DNA of 64,000 bases from Kryptolebias marmoratus (GCF_001649575.2 NC_051439.1:9898826-9962825); one strand, 5' to 3'; shown: positions 48,170 to 60,699, counted from the stretch's first letter. Numbers and translations are program-made. Notes: a model not told the origin generated them from the sequence alone.

Positions 48170-49080
48170 AGCATCAGTTTTTTATGACCTCTGACCTAGT
48201 GTCATATATCAGCAACTCTCTGAAAAGTTAGTGAATCTTTATTGTTTTGGGACACATGTATGCACTTGTGGACATCAGATCAGTTATTTACAGATTGTTT
48301 GCATGCTTTCCTTGTAGCTTGTGAAGAAAAACATGATTCATATGTTCATCTGATTATCAAGCTTTTGAAATATGAAATGTGTTTTTTGATCATTATCTGT
48401 GTGCAAATATTCAACTGTTTTGACAAACTTTTTTCTCTTTTGACTTACAGGAGAACTGTGCTCAGTTATGAGTGAAATAATTTTTGGAGAGTGAGATTCA
48501 GCTCAGTCTTAAGGTTTGAATGTCCTAGTTTTTGTCAAAGTTTGATCACAAACTGAAGAGAAAGCCTTGGCAGGTGACTGCAATTCACTTTGTTTTGCCT
48601 TTTGATTTTGCTGCCCGTTTGTTGTAGTTTGGTTTTGTGTTCGTCGTGTGAAGATCTTTTTCCCCTCATTGTGTCTTTGTTTTATTTTTTAAACTGTGAA
48701 AAACATTTTCAGTTTTTCTGTAAGACCAGCAGACAAAAGATATTAAAAGAAAAAACCATAAAGAGAAATTTAAGTTGTAGATAATTTTTGAACCTTAAGA
48801 GCATTGCTCCTCTTTGTGCATCGCCTGACTCCTGCTCCATCATCTGCCTCCTTGCCGACTCTCTGCAAACATCATCGCTCCTCAGGTGACCTTAGACAGA
48901 ATGCTGACCTCTGACCCTCAACGGGCTCCAGGCCTTAACCTGCCTCCTTGTTATGGTTCTGTTTGAGGCCTGAGCATCCTCCAAATTCCTCAAAGACAAA
49001 GTGACAACTGGGCCATCACAGCTTCTGATCCAGTAAGGCACCTTTAAAATGTGTGATGGGAGAGATAAAAAGACAAGGGA
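48170..49080. other. Intergenic, no gene recognised
   Basis: Positions about 48590-48900 are T/C-rich with the style of a mobile-element remnant ('gcctgactcctgctccatcatctgcctcc'), but no family is identified. Confidence 0.35.
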
Positions 49081-49084
49081 TTTT

Positions 49085-49310
49085 GCGTCTGGCAATTGGT
49101 AACTCTAAAGCTGACCTTAGGTGTGAATGAGAGTGTGAATAGTTGTTTGTCTCAGTTGTCTCTGTGTGGCTCTGTGATGGACTTGCGACCTGTCCAGGGT
49201 GTCCTCCGCCTCTCGCACAGTGACTGCTGGAGATAAGCTCCAGCTCCCAGCTACCGGGAAAGGAGAAGCAGGTAAAGAATATGGATGGATGGATGGATGG
49301 ATGGATAAAT
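49085..49310 (+). repeat. Teleost short interspersed repeat with (GGAT)n tail
   Basis: It contains 'caattggtaactctaaa', 'gtgtgaatagttgtttgtctc', 'gtgatggacttgcgacctgtcc' and 'gctggagataagctccagctccc', followed by (GGAT)n at 49281-49306. This is the copy with the clearest tail. Confidence 0.7.
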
Positions 49311-49319
49311 AACATCTAT

Positions 49320-52160
49320 TTCTATTTAAAACTAAACTGACAACCTGGCAGAATTAATGACATCTTCTGACCAAATTCCAAAGTGAACTATTTAGCTAAA
49401 TAGTTTAAAGTACTCCAAATTCTTGCACAGATAAGAAACGAAAAACATTAATCCTAAAATCCAAACATTCTTTCCAAAGAATTCTTTTGGTTTAGAAGAA
49501 CTTATAATCACTATTTCATCTTAGATTACTAAAGTATTTCTCGTTGCTGTGTTTGATCTTGATACATCCTTAATTCAAAGTAATTTATTCCTTAAATAAA
49601 TATTCCCTAAACTCTCAGTGTTATTCTATTTTTTGTTGTGACATCTTAATTGTTTATTGTTGAGTCTATTTTCTAAATTTAGTTTTATTTTTGTAAAAAA
49701 AACCTTAAAGACAAAATTCAGTTTCCTCCTTATTTGGTGTAAATATTATGAGAAGGTTTCCTTGCGATGCACAAATTTCATCTCTTGGTTGTCGAGATCT
49801 GATAAATGGGAAATTTAATCTCAAGATTGAACTGCTGAATTGTTACACTTTTCACATTTTCCTTCTACTTTAAATTGAGCAAAGGGATAACTTTTCCTTA
49901 ACCTATATGCTCACAATCAGATGGCAAAAGTCCCGAGGCTTGATGAGCGTAGAGGCCTGCATCAAAACCCAAAAGCAGAGAGAACTTGAAGGACTGGAAG
50001 AAAAAAAAACTAGGCCAGATCTCATCAATCCAGTCATGTGTTTGGCGAACGTGCCTCAGCCAAGCTTATGTCATTCATTGATTTTTCATTAATAATTCAC
50101 CTCAGTGACAATGATGATAAGATGCACAAAAGTGCCCAAAATATTCAGTAGAATTTACTAATAGCCAACAGGAAACCATAAAGAAATCTGCCACTCTGAA
50201 ACCACTCAAGTAATTGTCAACAAAAGAGGCAAATCACACACAAAACATAAATGACTTGCCAATCACTCCCAGGAGGAAGATAATGGACATGTACACTGTA
50301 CTGCATGCATGTGTGTTGGGGGGTCCCACTTTTGGAAAAATATATATTATTCCCCCCAATAAATCATTTGAGGAAACAGTACTTTTAAGCAACATAAAAA
50401 AACTGAAAGCAAATCCACCATTTATTTAGGCAAAATTATGCATTTATGCTTTTTAATTAATAGGTTCTCCCTCCATCATTCTAATAGTGGTTTGGCCCAT
50501 TGAATAGTAAACATGTAGGAAAGAGGGAAAACCTGCTCGGCCATTAACAGTTTGAATCTAAGAGTCCCCAAGGCACCCAATCCCTTTGGCTGTTCATCGT
50601 TTTATTTTTCTGAAGTCAGCATAAATAACTTGCTTCCAGTAAGTAGCTACTTTAGAAAAGTTCACTTTAAACAAAGTACTTGGCACACATTTGATATATT
50701 TCCACTTCTAGATTAAATGGAAAACCTGAACATTTGGAACAAGACCGCATTTTGTTTACTTTATCACCTCCTGGTTGAATCTTGGGCATAAATGCCCAGC
50801 CCTGCTACCACACAAATTGTACAAAAAGAAGGATAGGATATGATATGTTGCTCAGTATTTATTTTGTTGTTTTCTGTCCATAAAGTTGTCATCGTTTTCT
50901 CCCTCCCTCGGGTTAAAGTTGTTTCTCGTGAAAACAAAGAAATGTTCTCTTAGTTAGATCCCCTACAAGTGGATATTACTTAAGTGTACATAGGCACTAC
51001 AAATAGGGCTAAATTTTTTAAATGAGGAAAAATACATTCATATTTGATGTACATAAAGTTATAGTAACTTGAGTCATAATCTGAACTCACCTTAAGTTAT
51101 AATGGTTTTACTGTCATATCTATATCTCTATTAGGCTCAAAAACTAATTCTTTATTGGATTTATTTATTGACTGATGTAAATAAGTGGGATTGTATTTAG
51201 TTATACACAACATAACAAACATTATTTTCTAATGACTATATCTAAACTTCTAATCTTCTAATGACTATATATTTTTTTAAATCAACAAAAAAACTTTTCT
51301 CAGCTCAAGCTCAGGGCAGTGTGTGATATTTACATACACAATAGAATGTAAAATTTTTTTTACAATTACTAATTTTTACTCATTTTTTTCCACCTGTTGA
51401 AACACTTTCTGTCTTGTTACACAATGATGTGTGACCAGTGTTGTTGCAGTGTTGTGCACAAACCTGTTCAAACAAACGGGTTCATGAGTGACATCATTTT
51501 CTTTAACCTTCAAATTTAAGTTTTTGGGTGAACTGAACTGAGTGCAGCTCAAAATGGGGAAATAAAAGTTCTATTTGGTAGTGATTGGGTGGGAGTAACA
51601 CACATACTGGTGTATGTACTCCTGTCTTTGTTGGGATTCATGACTAATAAAATGTTTGCCTTTTTTTAAGTCTACTTATTAAAATTTAGGGCTAAAGTCT
51701 TAAGGCTTTACCCGTAAGCATTACCAGTCTATGCTGGGGTGTACTTGCACATTTGGTTCAATATGCATCTTGCAGGAGTGAGCTCAAACCACAGTCTGTC
51801 CAAAACACACATACAGGAAACAGAGAGCAGGAAAAGAATGGAGCCACAACCTAGAGAAAAACTTTGAGACACTTATAACTTTCCTCTCTGACCAACTTTT
51901 ATGTAAGGATATTCAAAGTCGTTGTCTTTTATTTAGTCCAGTGATGTTACCAGGATTTTATTAAAGTAGAGCATCGACCTTCTTGTGCTTTGATGAAACC
52001 ACAAATAGTTAACGGGCCTTTTTTTAGTCACAATTTCAAAGTTGTTTCACTTTGTGACAAGAACAGAAAATATATGTGAATGACCGCAGCTGTACTGTAA
52101 ATTTGGTTTCATTAAAATACAAAGTGTGTATAGAATGAGAGAGAAGCAAATGGTTGTAAA
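49320..52160. other. Intergenic, no gene recognised
   Basis: AT-rich. Positions 51770-51900 share words with 38940-39060. Nothing else is supported. Confidence 0.4.
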
Positions 52161-52326
52161 CTGTGCCTATAAAAAGTATTCACTCATTTGATGTTTTATG
52201 CTTTTATTGCTGTCCTACATCAGACACGGTCATTATAAATTGACCTTCTTCACAAAGAAAAAAACCTTTAATTTCAAAGTGGAATCAAATTCCTTATAAT
52301 ACAATCAGGGGTGGAAATTAAAAATT

Positions 52327-52357
52327 TTGTCCACCAGCCACTGTGGCTGGTGGACAA
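52327..52357. repeat. 31-bp near-perfect palindrome at hAT left end
   Basis: The 15-bp arms TTGTCCACCAGCCAC and GTGGCTGGTGGACAA surround a single T. It lies just inside the terminal repeat and is probably part of the transposase-binding subterminal region. Confidence 0.8.
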
Positions 52358-52482
52358 ATTTTTTTACCAGCCACTCAAATATTTTACCAGCCACTATTTT
52401 TTGTTGTGACAAAAAGTTATTTCATAATATGATGATGATGATCGACGCGGGTGGAAGCAGTTGTGGTGCCCTACAAGCTGAC

Positions 52483-53311
52483 NNNNNNNNNNNNNNNNNN
52501 NNNNNNNNNNNNNNNNNNNNNNNNNNNNNNNNNNNNNNNNNNNNNNNNNNNNNNNNNNNNNNNNNNNNNNNNNNNNNNNNNNNNNNNNNNNNNNNNNNNN
52601 NNNNNNNNNNNNNNNNNNNNNNNNNNNNNNNNNNNNNNNNNNNNNNNNNNNNNNNNNNNNNNNNNNNNNNNNNNNNNNNNNNNNNNNNNNNNNNNNNNNN
52701 NNNNNNNNNNNNNNNNNNNNNNNNNNNNNNNNNNNNNNNNNNNNNNNNNNNNNNNNNNNNNNNNNNNNNNNNNNNNNNNNNNNNNNNNNNNNNNNNNNNN
52801 NNNNNNNNNNNNNNNNNNNNNNNNNNNNNNNNNNNNNNNNNNNNNNNNNNNNNNNNNNNNNNNNNNNNNNNNNNNNNNNNNNNNNNNNNNNNNNNNNNNN
52901 NNNNNNNNNNNNNNNNNNNNNNNNNNNNNNNNNNNNNNNNNNNNNNNNNNNNNNNNNNNNNNNNNNNNNNNNNNNNNNNNNNNNNNNNNNNNNNNNNNNN
53001 NNNNNNNNNNNNNNNNNNNNNNNNNNNNNNNNNNNNNNNNNNNNNNNNNNNNNNNNNNNNNNNNNNNNNNNNNNNNNNNNNNNNNNNNNNNNNNNNNNNN
53101 NNNNNNNNNNNNNNNNNNNNNNNNNNNNNNNNNNNNNNNNNNNNNNNNNNNNNNNNNNNNNNNNNNNNNNNNNNNNNNNNNNNNNNNNNNNNNNNNNNNN
53201 NNNNNNNNNNNNNNNNNNNNNNNNNNNNNNNNNNNNNNNNNNNNNNNNNNNNNNNNNNNNNNNNNNNNNNNNNNNNNNNNNNNNNNNNNNNNNNNNNNNN
53301 NNNNNNNNNNN
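52483..53311. other. Assembly gap (829 N)
   Basis: This is a run of N within the hAT element. Confidence 0.98.
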
Positions 53312-53974
53312 CCCCACTCTCTGAGAGCTGTGTGAAGCCAGCTCCGTATCTGATAGGGGAACGCGGCTCGACGTAACAGCAGCAACTCGAACACATTACT
53401 GCCCACTAGATGTCAGGAGGACAAATAACACCTTTTCTGTTCAAATTGCCAACCGCCACAGTGGCGTGTGTGTTGATCAAATTCACCCGCCACTTCAAAT
53501 ATTTACCCGCATTTGGCGGGTGGCGGGTGCTAATTTCCACCCCTGAATACAATACCAAATAAATGAAAATATATGTAAAATAAGTGATTGCATAAATATT
53601 CACCTGCTTTAAAGTGACTGTCCTAATTCCAATCAGAAAAAAAGATTTTTGAAAAGTACAGGAGATGGAAACAAAAGGAATTCCAATGCCCTAAACAACC
53701 CAGGAGTTCTGTTGAATCCATCATTAAGGGATTGGAAGGAGTATGGGATATGTGTAAATCTACTATGAGCAGGTCATCCTCACAAACTGATGGATGGTGC
53801 AAGAAGCAGAACAGGGAGAGAGAGACCACCAAGACACCTGTGAGCTCTCTGAAGGAGTTTCAAGCTTCAGCAGGTGAGATGGGAGAGACTGAGCTACAAC
53901 TGTTGCCCAGGTTCTTCACCACTCTAAGCTTTAGAGGAAAGTGGCAAAGTGTTGAAGAAGACTCATTATGAAGT

Positions 53975-55898
53975 GTATTATTTCTTGATGGCCTTTTCCA
54001 TCATGTAAATTCAGCTCTACAGAGAACAGACTCCACAAAACACTGGCACCTCATCAATGTTTTTCAGCCAGAAAACGTACCTAACCAACGTCATGACGGG
54101 TAAACCTATTACAGCAGTTTCCATTTCATAAATAAATAATTAGATTCTATTCAGCTTAGAGGCTGAAGCTGTTTAGGCTGCTAATGTAATCAGTGATTTA
54201 CGTCATCATGACATGTTTACTCTACAAGATAAAAACAGTTTTCTTTTTGCTTCTTATTCATGCTGTATCAGCTCCGGATGAGTCATACAGTACGTAGTTT
54301 CTCAGTGCTGCATTCCTGCAATACAGGAAAAAAAGGAGTCTGGATAGTTTTCTCTCTGTCTTGGATCAAGCTGTTAGCTTTCAAATGAACATTTTGTTTT
54401 ATTGAGTTGGTCCTCGGCTGATTGTTTAAAGAGAAGTGTAGGCGTTAAGTGCTGAAATCATTTATGACCACAACCAGTGCACACGTTTAACCATGTAAAA
54501 CCCAAATTAGAAAAAAAAGAGCAACTTTTGTCACCTCTCTGATGATGTCAAAGTAGGCCTCTGATGCATAATTTGAAGGGTTACCTAATTATTTATGTTT
54601 TAATAGAGATATGAGATGGGAGCAGAATTTGTGTATTTGCACTCATGTTGTCAAACAAAATACACTGAACATCTATTTGCATGACTTGATGGCCTGATAG
54701 TCAGACCTATTTGCACATTTACCATCCAATGGCATTGCAAGACTGAAGAATAAGAACAAGAAAAAAAAACATTTGCAGATTTGTTTTTGGTACAGATAAA
54801 AGCAATGTTGTAATTTTGCAACGGTGGGGCTTGCAGGGTTAAGCTGAGAGATACACACGTTAAAGCAAACAGAATGTAGAAAAAAACTTTAAAATATACA
54901 ACACTGAACATGACCCTGAAGCACCAGCACTGGAATGATATACAACAGATTTTATATCTTGGAGAAGAGAGGTACAAAAATGTCAGCAATGGTCTGAAAG
55001 GCAAACGAAGAAAAACAAATTAAATAAAGTGAAAGTGTATTCGTGACAAATATTTTACCATTTGAGGTTTTTGTCTGCCTGCATGTTTATTGTTCCACAA
55101 TAATTTCAGCTCTAGTTTATGTGTGGTAAAAACTTGATTTCCTGTTTTCCACAACTCGCCTCCATTTGGAGAACACCTCAGGGTGTACCCTCACCCACAG
55201 CCCACAATGAGTCAACACTGGACCATTAAATGGTCTTCTGAAAAGAAATGCAAACTAGGATGGCTGATGCCTTCGCAACCACAAAAAGGAAAATGACTAT
55301 GTGTTGCAACTGGAAAATCTTTGACAGATCCCTGTTTTAACTCTGAGTCAGGACCAGACACCACAGTTGTTTTGACTCGTCAGTGTCTGTTTTTCTGATT
55401 AGTCTGAGATTTAAATGCATCACAAAGATGAAAAAAAAAACTTTACAAGCCATGCTGTATGTTTTATTTATTGGTTATGTTATGAACAAAACATTTTTAG
55501 AAATCCAAAATATATGAAAAGCTCATTTATAGATATTAATTCACAACGAGTGAGTATGAATACATCACATGAACACATTTACAACTTTGATACATCACAA
55601 AGTTTATAGGTTTGGCTCATCAAAAGTATTAAAAAGATTTAATTTTCCCATTTTAGGAAACAAAAATTATATTTGGCAATAATACGTTAAAATAAATAAA
55701 GTAACTTCACCTGGAAGTAATGTTTAGGTTATGCATAACTTATATAATCACAAAGTAAAGCTTAATTAAATAGTGAGAAAGTTTGACCCTTACGATATTA
55801 TTTTAATGGTTTATGATCATTTCAGAGTGAAAAAAAAATACTGTACATCTTTCTTTAAAGTCCATTTCAGGAAGAAATGTTAAAGTCTGAGAGGTGCT
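53975..55898. other. Intergenic, 3' of bdkrb1
   Basis: No gene is recognised. The minus-strand AATAAA at about 55469-55464 is one candidate poly(A) signal for bdkrb1, some 430 bp past the stop. Confidence 0.4.
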
Positions 55899-58135
55899 TT
55901 ACACCAACGTTTTGAGAGTAGAAGACAAGTTTGATCGCGTGGACTCAGAGGTAATTGTTCTTTTAATACTCCACTGCTTCAGAAGTTCCTGAACTTTCTT
56001 TCTGAAGTTCTTTCCAACAATAACATACAGGACAGGGTTGAGTACACTGTTGAAGAAGGCCAAGTAGGTGAAGATCTGGTTGCAGATATCTAACGCAGAT
56101 GAGATGTGACAGCCTATAAGGAGCTCAGCTCTTGAGAGTATATTCAAAATGGTGACTAGGTGGAATGGCACCCAGCATATGAGGAAGGCAAGGAGGACCG
56201 CCAGTATCAAGATGGTGGCCTTCTGCTCAGTTTTCTCAGCATTGAACCTCTCTATTCCTTGTGTTTTTAAAGCCTGGATGATCTTCAACGTACAGAATGA
56301 GATGATTGAAATAGGAACGATGAAGCTAAGAAACAGCAACATCCCATCACAGAGCACCTCTGCAGTGTAGCTTGGATATTCCAGATAGCATGCATGAACA
56401 TTATACTGAGGGAAATGTTTCACTTCCCTAAAGATGAATGTGGGTATGCTGAGCAGCAAGCCAAAACTCCAGGTCAGCAGGCAGCCTAGTTTGGCATACT
56501 TCGGTCTCCGCATTCTTCCATGTGACAAAGCATGCACCAGTGCTAAGTATCGATCTATGCCAACTAAAACGAGGAAATAGATGCTGGAGTAGACGTTTAA
56601 TTTGATGCCCACGTTGACAATTTTGCACATAAATTGTCCAAAAGGCCAGTTGAAGTTATTGGAGATGTTGACTGCCCAGAAAGGCAAACAGGACACCAGG
56701 ACAAGATCAGCTGCAGCCAGATTGCTCAAGTAGATCTCAGCTACAGTACAGGGCTTCTTGTGGAGGCAGAAAACCATCAAGACAAATAGGTTAAATATAA
56801 TTCCCAGCACACTGATGATCAGAATATAAACAGGCTCAATGGTGTAGACCCATTCCCAGGCCTCTGTTTCTGGACAGGGAGAACCATTGTTGTTGTGATG
56901 GTTTATATCCGATATTGTGACGTTGAAGCCAGGGATGCTGTGAAGAGTGAGAAATTATTAGACAAAAAAACATTAAAAAGAAGTTTAATGTTTCTTTCAT
57001 TCAAATCCAGGCTAATGAAATATTTGTAGGAAATTTCCAACATTTTTTTCAGACAAAGTTATAAACCTTTCCAAACAAATCGCCAAGCCAAATGATTTAT
57101 TTGGGGATTTTTTTTTTTCTGGTTTCCTGTGGAAACGTTCAGTATTGGGTCATCACATGAGTTGTTCAATTGGAATATGTAAACAGCACATAACTTTAAT
57201 AAAACATGACTGAACATTTAGATCAGCCGAGTTTATTAGGTACAAGGCACAGTCAAAAAAAGGAAATTTTAAATGTTCTATATATTTGTTTTACAGCAAT
57301 CAAAATAGCTGTTTTCCCCACTGCAGCCATACATTTTAACTACCATTCACATAGAATTATTGTACCTGTTTCTGAGTAATTTGGTACAGTAATTGCCATA
57401 TTACAGTAATGAGCAACAGGCTCAGCTCTGCCTGCTGGATTATCCACTTGTGTGTGTATCTGTGTGTGAATATATGTGTACATCTGTTTGTGTGTTTAAA
57501 CAATATCAGATATCATCTTTCTGATTCAGCCCTCTGATGTATTTACCTTTAAAACATTGTTAAGAAACACTATTTTATTTAACTTAGAGGCAATTTAAAG
57601 ACCAGTACATGTATGATTTCTGAATAAAGAAGGTTCCAGTTCATGATTATCTGCAAGATTACAGAAGTTCCTGTCACAGTTTTTGCTTTCTAGTAAATAG
57701 AGGTTTGGCATTATTTAAAGAAACTGTCATCAGTACATCTATCCTACTTAGGCCAAGACTGAGCTGTCCTGACGCTCAACCTATTCACAAAGATCTGAAC
57801 ACATTAATCAATTAAAATAATATGAATAGCAGCAAAAAAGAATAAAAGAACATCTCATTTCAAATCTGTGAAAGTTCACTAAGATTAAGTTCAAACTTCA
57901 AACATGTCTATTTTAGTAGTAAAAGGTTTAGTTTTCATCTAAATCAGAAAAATAATTTAAATTCGAGTTTCCTTTACTAGCCAATACATTTTTAACAAAC
58001 AAATGCTTTCCAACAAACTGTAAACCATTGCTTTACTATGATTTATACCTCTAAAAAGAAGAAAAACAGTATATTCCAGCTTAAAATGAAATATTTCAAG
58101 TATATAATATTATACCTTGTTGGCTGAAGAGTCAT
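55899..58135 (-). CDS. bdkrb1: Bradykinin receptor B1-like GPCR, probable bdkrb1
   Basis: Exon 1 is 58116-58135 (MTLQPT plus AG, donor GTATAA) and exon 2 is 55899-56937 (acceptor CTTCACAG). Spliced length is 352 residues, near the usual B1 length. The N-terminus has NVT and NGS sequons and a CPETEAW segment like the CxxxPEAW-type start of mammalian B1. Helix 2 has AEIYLSNLAAAD and PFWAVNISNNFNW; helix 3 has DRYLALVHALS; helices 6 and 7 have CWVPFHL and NPVLY. ECL2 has the disulphide Cys. The tail is short with many Ser/Thr and no clear palmitoylation Cys. It shares the exon-1 type with the array, and so may be the conserved parent-like gene. A B2 identity is less likely because bdkrb2 lies at 43 kb. 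Confidence 0.78.
56938..58115 (-). other. Intron of bdkrb1
   Basis: Phase-2 GT-AG intron of 1178 bp. No other feature is seen. Confidence 0.7.
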
Positions 58136-58604
58136 TTCTTCTGAGTGTGTCCAGATGTGAAATTTCCAGATGCTCCGGTTTACAGTCACGAGTTTACTGT
58201 CTCACTCTACTCTGCCTGTCTCTGACTCGCTCTCCTTGAGTGAACTGTAATTACTGTGATGTCAGCCAAAAAGGCATGGCGAGTTTATTCTGTAGTCAAC
58301 AATGTCCATAAGTGATGACTGCCTCTCGTGTTTGTCCACTGTCCTCCTCACATAAACATTAGATGAACAGCAGTGCATATGTTATTTAGCAAACAGTAAA
58401 TGTGATGAAGATGCAGTTTGTGAAAACCTCAGTACACCACCGCTGCTTCCACAGGAATTTAGAGTAAGAGCTGTGCCCCTTTAAAAAATGTACTTGATAT
58501 AGTAATCATCTGCAACTGTAAGCATATCTATAAAAATCAGAAGTGTTGACAGTTTGCTGTTCGGGAGCAAATAGGAGACCATTACCATAATGTTAAAGAG
58601 GAAA

Positions 58605-59105
58605 GACATGGATGCACCAATACTGATAACAATATAGCGTATCAGTTATGGCACCATGTGTGTGTACCTGTACTTGTACTCAAACGAATGTTCTGATACC
58701 ACAGTACCAATACCACTTTAAGTCAGCATGACGTTCAGCTCTCAGTTCAGCAGTCAGACGGTGGAGGAGGAGTATTGTCAGCGATGTGGAGATGTTTCAA
58801 ATTAAGCCATGGTGACAAAAGTAAAGTGAACTGCAAACTGCAAATTATCCTCAGCAAAGTTGTCAAGAGGAGGGACTAATTCTAGCACTTTCAACACAAG
58901 TAATTTGATAACACGACTAAAAAACCAGCAGGATACTGAGGTCAAAGAGTTTGCTAATACATTTGCCTCTCGACAATCTCAGTGCTCACCTATAGGCGCT
59001 TTTTGAAAAGACTAATTACTGAGTTAAAATGAAAAATAAACCCCTCATATATCCAAGTACATGTTCAAAGTAACTGTAAGAAGTGTAACAGTGTTTATTA
59101 GTACA
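58605..59105 (+). mobile_element. hAT transposon fossil with BED-finger remnant
   Basis: It starts with 'ggatgcaccaatactgataac', typical of a fish hAT end. At 58780-58985 the frames give MWRCFKLSHGDKSKVNCKL-like, then GGTNSSTFNTSNLITRLKNQQ and KEFANTF. This is the pattern of a BED zinc finger, but with the second Cys and the His pair altered. Stops and frameshifts show a dead copy. A possible right-end remnant lies at 59590-59690. Confidence 0.6.
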
Positions 59106-59114
59106 AGTGAAGCA

Positions 59115-59400
59115 GGGGCGCAGATAGGATTTTTGGACTGGGGGGACCAATCTGTAAGCAAATGATTTCAACAAAATAAGTGCTTTTTAGTTGGGATTGT
59201 TAAATTTGTGTACCACTGAAAAACAACATTAGTCTTTACACAAACACTGGGCTCTCTGTGCACACTTAAATGTAAATTAGTCAAATTGGCGGAACATTAA
59301 TCATCGTTTTTACTGGCGATGTTAATTCTGTATTTGATGGGAGGTGGGGATGGATCAGAGTCACCATAGATCCGTGTGTGTGTGTGTGGGGGGGGGGTGT
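59115..59400. mobile_element. Possible hAT end fragment and microsatellite
   Basis: It starts 'caggggcgcagataggattttt', which looks like a hAT terminal sequence. A (GT)n run (59374-59387) and a run of about ten G (59388-59397) close the stretch. No matching opposite end was found. Confidence 0.3.
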
Positions 59401-59409
59401 TCATACAAT

Positions 59410-60480
59410 ACATTAAAATACTTTAATGCTTCTGTCGAATAATATAATATATAATACAAGTTTCTCTAAATAAGTGAGAAATCAGATATCAGTTGTATTT
59501 ATAACACAAATTAAATTTAAAACAAATATTAATATTTGCTTTATTATACTATTAGTTGGTTTCTTTTTTTATTTTTCATCATGCCTCACCTGTCCTCATA
59601 TCACTGATTAGTATTTAAACTGGTACTCAATATTGGCAATTACTCAAGTTTAAGTACTTGTACCTATACTCTCCCACAGCCCACATATACCAACCCCTGC
59701 CCCACAGTGACTAATTAAGTGATGTGTTAATATAATTAGTCTTCTGAACTAAACAGACTGCAAATACAGTAAAAATATATATTTCATTTTATTCTCAGTA
59801 AATATAGCAGTATTTTTCATCAGGCTGTATGTTTTAATTAGACCAGGTTCTGTCATTTATTGTTTCTCTGACCAGTTTTGGTAAGTGAGTTTGGGAGTTA
59901 ATGATGCTCTTTGTTTATGATCATGTCAGGTTATAGTGTTGGCATAATTAATAACTAGTTAGCCTACCAGCTGCTACAGAGCTAAACAACATTAGCAGTG
60001 TCAGGCGCTGATGTTTGGTTGAGTAATGTACAGGAAACCTCTTATTAAACTATGTAAACCTTGTTTTAACTTACACAACAAACTCACCACATGCTGCCAG
60101 GCAGGTCTGATGAGTTCAGTTTCGCTGATCAAACACAGCTAACAGGAGAATAAAGCAGCTTCCTTCCTTTAACTTGAACCAAAAATGGTCACTTTAATTT
60201 GTCCAGCAGTTCCAAGAGTTTATTTCATTATTTTAGTTCAGCTTCAGCCTTTGAAAAGTTTTGTTCCATGTGGCTAAGCCAAGCGGCACGTCAAGCAGTC
60301 AGCGTTTGTTTACGGTTTTATTTAACAGGGAAACTCTTCCTTTACAGCTCATCTTCACTTCTAACCGGATCATACACTGGCTTACTGGTAAAAAAAACAA
60401 CTCTTGTCACTGCAGTCGTTTGTGGTGGGTGTACATTCTTTTTTCCTCCTGATGTTAATTTACATGTTTACATTCAGGTT
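59410..60480. other. Intergenic, probable transposon-derived
   Basis: Positions 59590-59690 ('ggtactcaatattggcaattactcaag') look like a hAT subterminal sequence of the 58.6-kb type. The rest has short open frames without recognised family. Confidence 0.35.
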
Positions 60481-60484
60481 AATT

Positions 60485-60680
60485 AATAACTCTAAATTGG
60501 CAATAGGTGTGAATAGGTTGTTGTTTGTCTCGTTTGTCTCTGTATGGCCTTCTGAGGACTTGTGACATGTCCAAGGTGTACCCCACGACTTGCACAATGA
60601 CCACTGAAAATAGGTGCCAGCTTCTCTGTAACTCTTCATCGAAAAGCTAGTAAATAAAATGGATGAATGGATGATCCAGT
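60485..60680 (+). repeat. Teleost short interspersed repeat with ATGGATGAATGG tail
   Basis: Contains 'aactctaaattggcaataggtgtgaat', 'gacttgtgacatgtccaaggtgtacccc', 'gaaaataggtgccagctt', then 'atggatgaatggatg'. Same family as 49085-49310. Confidence 0.7.
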
Positions 60681-60699
60681 AAGTTTGTATTGAGGTCAG

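Larger units (their letters stand above)
52306..53545. mobile_element. hAT-type DNA transposon with 8-bp target duplication
   Basis: The left end is CAGGGGTGGAAATTA (52306-52320) and the right end is its exact reverse complement (53531-53545). The 8 bp AATACAAT flank it directly on both sides (52298-52305 and 53546-53553), the target-duplication size of hAT elements. Both subterminal regions carry repeated CCAGCCAC or CCCGCCAC words. The middle is an N gap, so it is unknown whether it is a short non-autonomous element or once held a transposase. Confidence 0.88.
52163..53971 (+). mobile_element. Tc1/mariner fossil, N-terminal part, interrupted by a hAT element
   Basis: The left end at about 52163 ('gcctataaaaagtattcactc') and 53555-53640 ('gattgcataaatattcacctgctttaaa') are typical of a fish Tc1-type element. 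From 53650 the remnant of the transposase DNA-binding region follows: a helix-turn-helix-like part, then TKTPVSSLKEFQASAGEMGET and a TTLSFRGKWQSV-like stretch, ending at a stop at 53971. The catalytic DDE part is absent. The hAT element at 52306-53545 lies within its 5' noncoding region. Confidence 0.75.

Noticed and set aside
52327..53406. Five long open frames across the second N gap
   Set aside because: They consist almost wholly of N inside a transposon and give no evidence of coding.
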